Shown here in pieces: positions 18,938 to 23,623 of a DNA stretch of 23,623 nucleotides (within the stretch, counting starts at the first letter, position 1; each line of letters begins with the position of its first letter). Under the pieces are notes generated by a model. It worked only from the letters and a program-made list of their open reading frames with translations. It had not been told where the DNA came from and did not search any database. Source of the DNA: an uncultured Spirochaetia bacterium. GTDB lineage: Bacteria > Spirochaetota > UBA4802 > JAGODF01. The DNA lies in the NCBI GenBank assembly GCA_937967705.1, contig CALCJG010000421.1:1-23623 (forward strand). Direction: 5' to 3'. The translations under genes were made by a program, and so were the position numbers.

Positions 18938-19324
18938 TCAAGGAGCTGCACTGTCACGCAGTTTTTCGACAATGGCTATGATTTTCATTCTATCCTGTCC
19001 TGAGATGAGATCGAAGTCCATACCCCCCCTCACGACCATCAAGCCCTCCCTCTCCGTGACGTTCGTCCAGACGATCCGGCATTCCATGAATATCTCATCT
19101 CCCCCGGTATCCAGCTTTACATAAACCCTCTCCTTGAGGAGGAACTCTTCCACCTGCAGGGGATTGACGTCTTCGATCTCGAATCCGATCCCGGAATGGC
19201 TGATGTTCAGAATAGTCCCCTCGAGGAATCCGCTCACATCCACCTGAAGCCGCAGAGACTCTTTGCTCATCTTCCCCTTCAGGCTGCTCATCGGGGAAAA
19301 CCGTGGTACAGATCTTCTGTTCAT
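18938..19324 (-). CDS. PilZ domain protein
   Basis: The 128-residue protein has both c-di-GMP-binding motifs of PilZ: RxxxR at Arg4-Arg8 (RRSVPRF) and NxSxxG at Asn40-Gly45 (NISHSGIGFE). Beta strands with RVYVKLDTGGDEIFMECRI and a C-terminal helix follow. It should bind cyclic di-GMP in the cytoplasm; its partner is unknown. I chose ATG 19324, just before RxxxR. The same frame extends to a TTG at 19411 that overlaps the stop of the upstream lipoprotein gene, so a 157-residue translationally coupled form is possible. Its position between two exported proteins suggests c-di-GMP control of an envelope process, which is inference. Confidence 0.88.
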   Translation of the reverse strand: MNRRSVPRFSPMSSLKGKMSKESLRLQVDVSGFLEGTILNISHSGIGFEIEDVNPLQVEEFLLKERVYVKLDTGGDEIFMECRIVWTNVTEREGLMVVRGGMDFDLISGQDRMKIIAIVEKLRDSAAP

Positions 19325-19407
19325 CTCAAAACCCCAGCGTTTTTTCCAAGAGCATGATATCGCCCCTCCCAGACTTGCGTCAACGAGAATAATCCCGGAA
19401 CCCCGCC

Positions 19408-20499
19408 TCAATAGCTGATCTTCAGCAGATAGGGCTGATACTCCAGGGGGTGCATGAACACCGAGTAGAGGGAATCCCGTCCGGCAAAGATCTCCTTCCC
19501 GGAATAGTAGAAGACGGGTTTGGCGGGATCCGCAGGCTTCAACCGGGGCATTTCATATACTACGTGCTTAGGGGCCTTATAGAGTTCGGAAAAATCCTTA
19601 AAACTCACCATAACGATCTTGCCGGTGAACATCTGGCAATAGACGATGACATACCTCTTCAGGAACCGGTTATAGGAGAGGGAACATTCGCCCATCACGT
19701 CCCCGAGAAACTGCTCCGCTTTATCGATATCCTTAACCCAGAAACCCTCCCGAGTCAGGAATTCGTACTCCTGCCCCTTTTCAATGCTGTTGATCTTGAC
19801 CCGGGCTATCTTGACAGGAGAGGAAAGCCCCTGGGAGGAATAGTGGCCTATGGTATAGAGATATTCCCCCTGCTTGATCACGCAGGTTCCGAAGGCGGGA
19901 AACCCCGAGGGGAAAACGTCCGGCAGACGCTCGAATTCGACTCTCTGTCCCGGCTTCCATCCTTCGGGCACCCTCCAGCGGGCCAGCCCGATACCGTTGA
20001 GTTTAAAGGAAAGAGGGCTCTTCGGATCGGTTATCCGGATGTTCATATAATAGACATAAACGCAATTCCCCGCCCTGATCCCGTCTGCCGCCCAGAGTCT
20101 GTCCCGTCCCGGCTTTTCCCCTTTCCGGTATCTTATAAACTGCACCACCCGCCCCTTCTCCCTGTAAAACCGGAACTTGAGGGAGGATACATTGACATCC
20201 GTCGGTGCATCTGTAAAGGCCAGGGAATTGGAGAGCATACTGCTGACATTGACCCTGTCAGAAAAGGTGGCATAGGCCGAGACATCGCCCTTCCAGGAGC
20301 CCAGTATGGTATCCCCGAAGGTCCAGAGACAGGTCTTTTCATCAAAGGGTATCGGCGTGACACCGTCCTGCCCCAGTACATCGCTGTTGGCCGCCTTTCC
20401 GAAAACTCCCAGGTTGTCCACCCGCACGTCACAGGACGCAGAGGCAATGATCACACCCAGCAGCAAAACCGGGATCAAACGTTTCAAGCTCTTCTTCAC
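19408..20499 (-). CDS. Lipoprotein with DUF4185-like (GH43-like propeller) domain
   Basis: The 363-residue protein starts with a lipoprotein signal peptide ending SASC, with the lipidated residue predicted at Cys23, so it is probably anchored in the outer membrane. The mature part resembles DUF4185, a five-bladed propeller related to glycosyl hydrolase families: LWTFGDTILGSW early, then repeated blades with GNCVYVYYMNIRI, GIGLARWRVPEGW, FGTCVIKQGEYLYTIGHY, GECSLSYNRFLKRYVIVYCQ and a final YLLKISY strand. Such proteins may bind or cut polysaccharide, but activity is not established and I cannot place catalytic acids. The start is GTG with AAGGA upstream. It leads the lipoprotein-PilZ-repeat-protein run, after the promoter candidate at 20606-20634. 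Confidence 0.78.
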   Translation of the reverse strand: MKKSLKRLIPVLLLGVIIASASCDVRVDNLGVFGKAANSDVLGQDGVTPIPFDEKTCLWTFGDTILGSWKGDVSAYATFSDRVNVSSMLSNSLAFTDAPTDVNVSSLKFRFYREKGRVVQFIRYRKGEKPGRDRLWAADGIRAGNCVYVYYMNIRITDPKSPLSFKLNGIGLARWRVPEGWKPGQRVEFERLPDVFPSGFPAFGTCVIKQGEYLYTIGHYSSQGLSSPVKIARVKINSIEKGQEYEFLTREGFWVKDIDKAEQFLGDVMGECSLSYNRFLKRYVIVYCQMFTGKIVMVSFKDFSELYKAPKHVVYEMPRLKPADPAKPVFYYSGKEIFAGRDSLYSVFMHPLEYQPYLLKISY

Positions 20500-20605
20500 T
20501 CTCTTATATCCTTATTCAACATCCCCGGAGTCATCACAAACACCATTGATCTGTCAAGGGAAAAATGCATTATCAGAAGATCAGCCCGCGGGGATGCACC
20601 TATAT

Positions 20606-20634
20606 AGTATATCGACGGGGGTCGACAAAAACAA
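20606..20634 (-). promoter_or_regulatory. Candidate promoter with an inverted repeat in its spacer
   Basis: Reading leftwards, TTGTTT (20634-20629) and TATACT (20611-20606) are separated by exactly 17 bases. The spacer contains a perfect inverted repeat TCGAC-CCCC-GTCGA (20625-20612), a possible operator. It would drive the DUF4185 lipoprotein gene from about 100 bases upstream. The rest of the 235-base gap (20500-20734) shows no gene and no convincing terminator. Confidence 0.45.
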
Positions 20635-20734
20635 TAGATTTGCGTGTTAGCCCTCAAGGGGATGCAAGATTCAGGATTTGTGATGGGTTTCAGGGGAGAA
20701 TTACAAGAGATGTCTGAACTGATACGGTCCTCAT

Positions 20735-21256
20735 CTAGGGTCCTGCCACGCAGCGAACGAATTTCAGATCCGATTTTGGCCTGTATGTAGTATTACCATA
20801 GTAAAAATCAATATACCATGCCTGATCATCTGCAATGATATAGGTTGTTGCACTCCAGTATTGACTTGAAGGAAGAAATCCCCCGGGATCAACGATCTTC
20901 ATCCCCGGGAACACCGTCCCATCCACAGCCGTATAATCCCCTGTTTCTATGGTTGCCTTAATCTTCACTATGCTTTGCAGTTCCCGGATGTTCGGAAGCC
21001 GCCAATCGCTCCGACTCGACCGAACCAGGGTTTCGCAGGCGGAGATGGCATCTTCCCATTTATACTCAGCGGGATCCCCCGAACAGTCGGAGATATTTTC
21101 CCCCAGGGAACATTTGGTCCATGACAAACCGGTGGACAGGTCTTTTACCACATCATCCCTGCTGCAGTCATAAGAGGCTCCTGCAAAAATCAAAGCTCCG
21201 GAAAACCCCAGAATCAGAAGGGATGTCATTATTAACGTTTTCCTCATGGCGTTCAT
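20735..21256 (-). CDS. Secreted DUF1566 (Lcl C-terminal-like) protein
   Basis: The ~173-residue protein has a signal peptide (MRKTLIMTSLLILGFSGALI, cleavage near FAGA-SYD) and one complete DUF1566 module in normal order: DLSTGLSWTKC, CSGDPAEYKWEDAISACETL, DWRLPNIRELQSIV, then FLPSSQYWSATTY, AWYIDFYYGNT and the terminal FVRCVAGP. Conserved Trp and Cys residues suggest disulfides and a surface or periplasmic location. Domain function is unknown; related modules occur at the C-terminus of adhesin-like proteins. Possible starts are TTG 21265, ATG 21256 and ATG 21247; none has a strong ribosome-binding site. The TTG overlaps the preceding gene's stop. It is a paralogue of the upstream gene: 13 identical bases (CCCCGAACAGTCG) occur at 21077-21089 and 21403-21415. 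Confidence 0.82.
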   Translation of the reverse strand: MNAMRKTLIMTSLLILGFSGALIFAGASYDCSRDDVVKDLSTGLSWTKCSLGENISDCSGDPAEYKWEDAISACETLVRSSRSDWRLPNIRELQSIVKIKATIETGDYTAVDGTVFPGMKIVDPGGFLPSSQYWSATTYIIADDQAWYIDFYYGNTTYRPKSDLKFVRCVAGP

Positions 21257-21261
21257 TCGTT

Positions 21262-21918
21262 TCAATGTATGGCCGGCTGTTTTCTTCCGAAATGTACCAG
21301 TGTCGAAAGCTCCGCTACGGTGGGGAGACGCCAGCTCCTTCCAGCAAGGCTAACGCTGCTGCAAGCTATTCCTGCATCTGCCCAAGTATACTTGGCCGGC
21401 TGCCCCGAACAGTCGAGGGAAACATCGATTTTATTTCCTGCCACCATACTGCATTTCGACCAGAGCAGACCTGTCACGTTATCCGTAACGGTGCCGTCCC
21501 CATTATCCGCAAAGGATCTTTTCGCCGGGACATTTTGATAATCGCTGTCTTCTCCCCATACACCGGTATAACTTTCATTTTGTCCCGTATCAATTATGGG
21601 ATAATAAACAGATTCAACCGGCGCCAAGGGGTTAGCTACACATCTCACATAATTTGTCGTTGCTTCATCCATAAAATTGGTCAGCCCATTATCGAAACTG
21701 ACGTACCATCTAAAATTCGCCCAACCCCAGAAGGAGGTTGATGATGTCCAGTAACTGCTACTGACGGCATGAGGGAAATATACCCGGCTTTCCTCATTCA
21801 TCCTTGCGATGTATTCCTTCTCGTTCTCAACATATTTTTTAAAATCATCGTTTTGACAGGCTGTCAGAGCACATAGAATCAGAGCCGTCACGATATAAAT
21901 TTTTATCTTTCTATGCAT
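21262..21918 (-). CDS. Lipoprotein with a DUF1566 module in swapped (circularly permuted) order
   Basis: The 218-residue protein starts at ATG 21918 (GGAG five bases upstream) with a lipoprotein signal ending LTAC, lipidated at Cys21. After a short charged linker (KKYVENEKEYIARMNEES) it enters the second half of a DUF1566 module: YFPHAVSSSYWTSST, WYVSFDNGLTNF, TTNYVRCVANP. Only then comes the first half: IIDTGQNESYTG, NGDGTVTDNVTGLLWSKCS, GQPAKYTWADAGIAC, SWRLPTVAELSTLVHFGRKQ, and it stops after PAIH. In ordinary modules this last segment runs straight into the YFP...SSYWSS segment, so the two halves are complementary but in reversed order. The gene overlaps the end of the transglutaminase-like gene by eight bases and its stop overlaps the next gene's TTG. 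Confidence 0.82.
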   Translation of the reverse strand: MHRKIKIYIVTALILCALTACQNDDFKKYVENEKEYIARMNEESRVYFPHAVSSSYWTSSTSFWGWANFRWYVSFDNGLTNFMDEATTNYVRCVANPLAPVESVYYPIIDTGQNESYTGVWGEDSDYQNVPAKRSFADNGDGTVTDNVTGLLWSKCSMVAGNKIDVSLDCSGQPAKYTWADAGIACSSVSLAGRSWRLPTVAELSTLVHFGRKQPAIH

Positions 21919-23623
21919 CATAACTCCAGACATTCCACTCAATCCTCTCACCGGCATCAAAGGCCTTTTCCCCGGATTCCGGTCTGCGTTTTTTCAGATA
22001 GGAATACCTCCGGGAGTATTCCGGCCTGCCTGCCACAACCCTCTCGTACTCCTCCGACGCTTTGTCGTAATCCTTCAATTCATAATAGACCCGGGCCAGG
22101 TTGATACGGGCCCGAAAGGAACCGGGATTGATACTCAGGGATTTTTTATAATACTGCAGGGCCTTACCATACTCCCCCTTCAGCATGCAGACATTCCCCA
22201 TGTTGGTGTAGGCCGGGGCGTAATCCGCCTTGAGGGACACCGCCTTACGAAAACACTTCATGGCCCTGTCCGCCTCGCTGTTCCTGCCGTAGAGAACCCC
22301 CAGGCTGTTCCATCCACGGAAACTCCCTGGATCCTTCCTGACCCTTGCCATACGCTCAACCAAGGGAAGGTCATAGAGAAGCCGCCTTAAAGCATCGGCA
22401 TCCCTGGTTATGGAGATCTGGAGGTCCGATCCGGGAACCGGAAGCATCCCCTCACCCCTGCCCAGGTCTGCGGGGGGATATTCCTGCCAGGCATATTCTG
22501 TTTCCGTTACCGCCAAGTCATCCCGGCGAAAGGACTTGATGCGCTGAGCCCCCTTTTTCCACGCCTCCATGAAAGACTTTCCGGCAAGGGTGGTCTCTAC
22601 AGGTACCCAGACCGTCCCGTTTCTGATGATGCAGTCCCCCCTCTCCGGTCCCAACTCAGGCATGCTGTCCTTAGGGATTTCGGTATCGAATACCAGCAAC
22701 ACGTGCCCCGGGACGGCCACAACAGCGGTATGGATTCCCACACTTTCCAGCAGCGAGGCGTAGAGGGAGGTCAAATCATCACAGTCCCCCGCTTTCTTGA
22801 GGAGGGTCTCCCTGGGGATTTGCACGTAATCGACGATGCTCTCCCGGCGGTTTGAAAGGGCCCTGATGCTAAGGGGATCGCTCACATAGGAAATACCCAG
22901 AGCCCCCAGGGCATTGAAAAGCTGCATGGCCTGCTGAAGTTTTCCAGGTATACCCCTGCGGAGGCTTGCCCGATGCTTGGAAAGGATGTTTCTGGCCAGG
23001 GTGGAGACCGATTCCTCCTTGGGCATGATGAAGCTGGCCAGCCTGGCCGGATCGCTCCAGATGAGGGCGTTTTTGTTGTGAATCAGAACGGTGCGGTGCT
23101 CGGTATAGGTCAGAAGTGTGTTCCGGGATTTACAGAGTACCTTGAACCTGACCGGATACGTCCTGTCCTCCACAACCTGGAGAACTTTCTGGCTGAAAAC
23201 CACCGGGATCAAGAACCTTACGCTCTCGCCAGGCTTTATCTCATCGATCTTCCTGGATGGGGCGGCCATATCCATTAACTCCGAAATCTCCGTTTCGATA
23301 CAGACATCCTGCAGATTGCCTTGGCCGGTGTTTTTGATGGTTATGCTGCCGATACCCTTTCGGTTATAACGCAGATAGTGAATGGCGAAGAGATCATCGA
23401 AATCGACCTTTTCCACACGGACCTTCCCCTCCTTGCCTCCTGCAAAGGCAAGCAGAGCCGTCGGGCTGAACTGATAAGCAACCGACACGTTATAACCCAG
23501 GGAAGTGAGGGGCTGAGTCATACGGTAATAGCTGTAGGCTGCATCCACCCGCAGGCTCGTATAATGAACTAGGGGAAGCATCATCCCGGCTTTAAGGGTC
23601 CCGTAAACGTTGGTGCTGACTGC
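21911..23623 (-). CDS. Transglutaminase-like/TPR protein with barrel-like N-terminal part, truncated by the window edge
   Basis: The frame is open to the right edge, so the N-terminus is missing; the internal ATG at 23584 is not a supported start. Residues count from it. The first ~50 visible residues are alternating, aromatic beta strands (SLRVDAAYSYYRM, YNVSVAYQFSPTALLAFAGG) as in outer-membrane barrels. An Ig-like region (~60-170) has IGSITIKNTGQGNLQDVCIE. A transglutaminase-like domain (~190-360) has the nucleophile Cys268 in KAGDCDDLTSLYASLL, His294 in VPGHVLLVFD and a WVPVETTLAG segment in the place of the third catalytic residue. At least three TPRs (~415-520) include WNSLGVLYGRN and YAPAYTNMGNVCMLKGEYG. 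It is probably exported, acting as a cysteine protease- or transglutaminase-fold enzyme or scaffold; substrate unknown. It precedes the two DUF1566 genes, overlapping the first by eight bases. Confidence 0.85.
   Translation of the reverse strand, partial: AVSTNVYGTLKAGMMLPLVHYTSLRVDAAYSYYRMTQPLTSLGYNVSVAYQFSPTALLAFAGGKEGKVRVEKVDFDDLFAIHYLRYNRKGIGSITIKNTGQGNLQDVCIETEISELMDMAAPSRKIDEIKPGESVRFLIPVVFSQKVLQVVEDRTYPVRFKVLCKSRNTLLTYTEHRTVLIHNKNALIWSDPARLASFIMPKEESVSTLARNILSKHRASLRRGIPGKLQQAMQLFNALGALGISYVSDPLSIRALSNRRESIVDYVQIPRETLLKKAGDCDDLTSLYASLLESVGIHTAVVAVPGHVLLVFDTEIPKDSMPELGPERGDCIIRNGTVWVPVETTLAGKSFMEAWKKGAQRIKSFRRDDLAVTETEYAWQEYPPADLGRGEGMLPVPGSDLQISITRDADALRRLLYDLPLVERMARVRKDPGSFRGWNSLGVLYGRNSEADRAMKCFRKAVSLKADYAPAYTNMGNVCMLKGEYGKALQYYKKSLSINPGSFRARINLARVYYELKDYDKASEEYERVVAGRPEYSRRYSYLKKRRPESGEKAFDAGERIEWNVWSYDA

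Noticed and set aside
19450..20607. 385-codon open frame antisense to the DUF4185 lipoprotein
   Set aside because: The lipoprotein frame has a signal peptide, lipobox and propeller strands; the antisense frame has none of these.
20735..21918. Diversity-generating retroelement target, because C-type-lectin-like and similar modules can be variable proteins
   Set aside because: No reverse transcriptase, template repeat or adenine-biased variable repeat pair is visible in the window.

Overview
The window is a dense chromosomal segment (GC about 55 percent by eye) from a Gram-negative, diderm, apparently motile bacterium. Outer-membrane-type lipoproteins, an MlaE/F/D phospholipid transporter, a methyl-accepting chemotaxis protein, a PilZ protein, a hexameric-type citrate synthase and DUF1566 proteins point to a spirochaete or a deltaproteobacteria-like lineage. 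I cannot decide between them from sequence alone. I see no rRNA, tRNA, CRISPR array, insertion sequence or phage gene.

Layout. 1-2612 (+): 3' part of a hybrid histidine kinase whose N-terminus is a sodium:solute-symporter-type membrane domain, followed by a DMT/EamA permease (2666-3562, +). This is convergent with an unknown polytopic membrane protein (4320-3559, -). 7811-4514 (-): M24 aminopeptidase, elongation factor P, DUF2273 small membrane protein and citrate synthase, tightly packed except for about 140 bases before citrate synthase. 8018-8668 (+): acetoacetate-decarboxylase-like protein, divergent from the peptidase and convergent with a membrane-anchored chemoreceptor (10284-8680, -). 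14458-10582 (-): carB then pyrR, a pyrimidine unit preceded by a long structured leader. 17030-14801 (-): mlaE-mlaF-mlaD-like ABC transporter ending at a clear intrinsic terminator.

20499-17236 (-): lipoprotein with a DUF4185-like propeller, a PilZ protein and an unusual exported protein built of about 20 aromatic Pro-Phe-Tyr repeats, directly upstream of and co-oriented with the Mla genes. 23623-20735 (-): an edge-truncated exported protein with a barrel-like start, a transglutaminase-like core and TPRs, followed by two overlapping DUF1566 (Lcl_C) genes.

The most unusual observations are these. The first DUF1566 lipoprotein has its module halves in swapped order (C-half then N-half), breaking exactly where a normal module would be continuous. 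The aromatic repeat protein sits beside the Mla transporter. EF-P carries Arg instead of Lys at the tip of its modification loop. The carB leader has a terminal hairpin with a loosely PyrR-site-like loop. Housekeeping genes (citrate synthase, EF-P, carB, pyrR) are intact and ordinary in organisation. All start sites marked as chosen were selected by Shine-Dalgarno spacing and family length.
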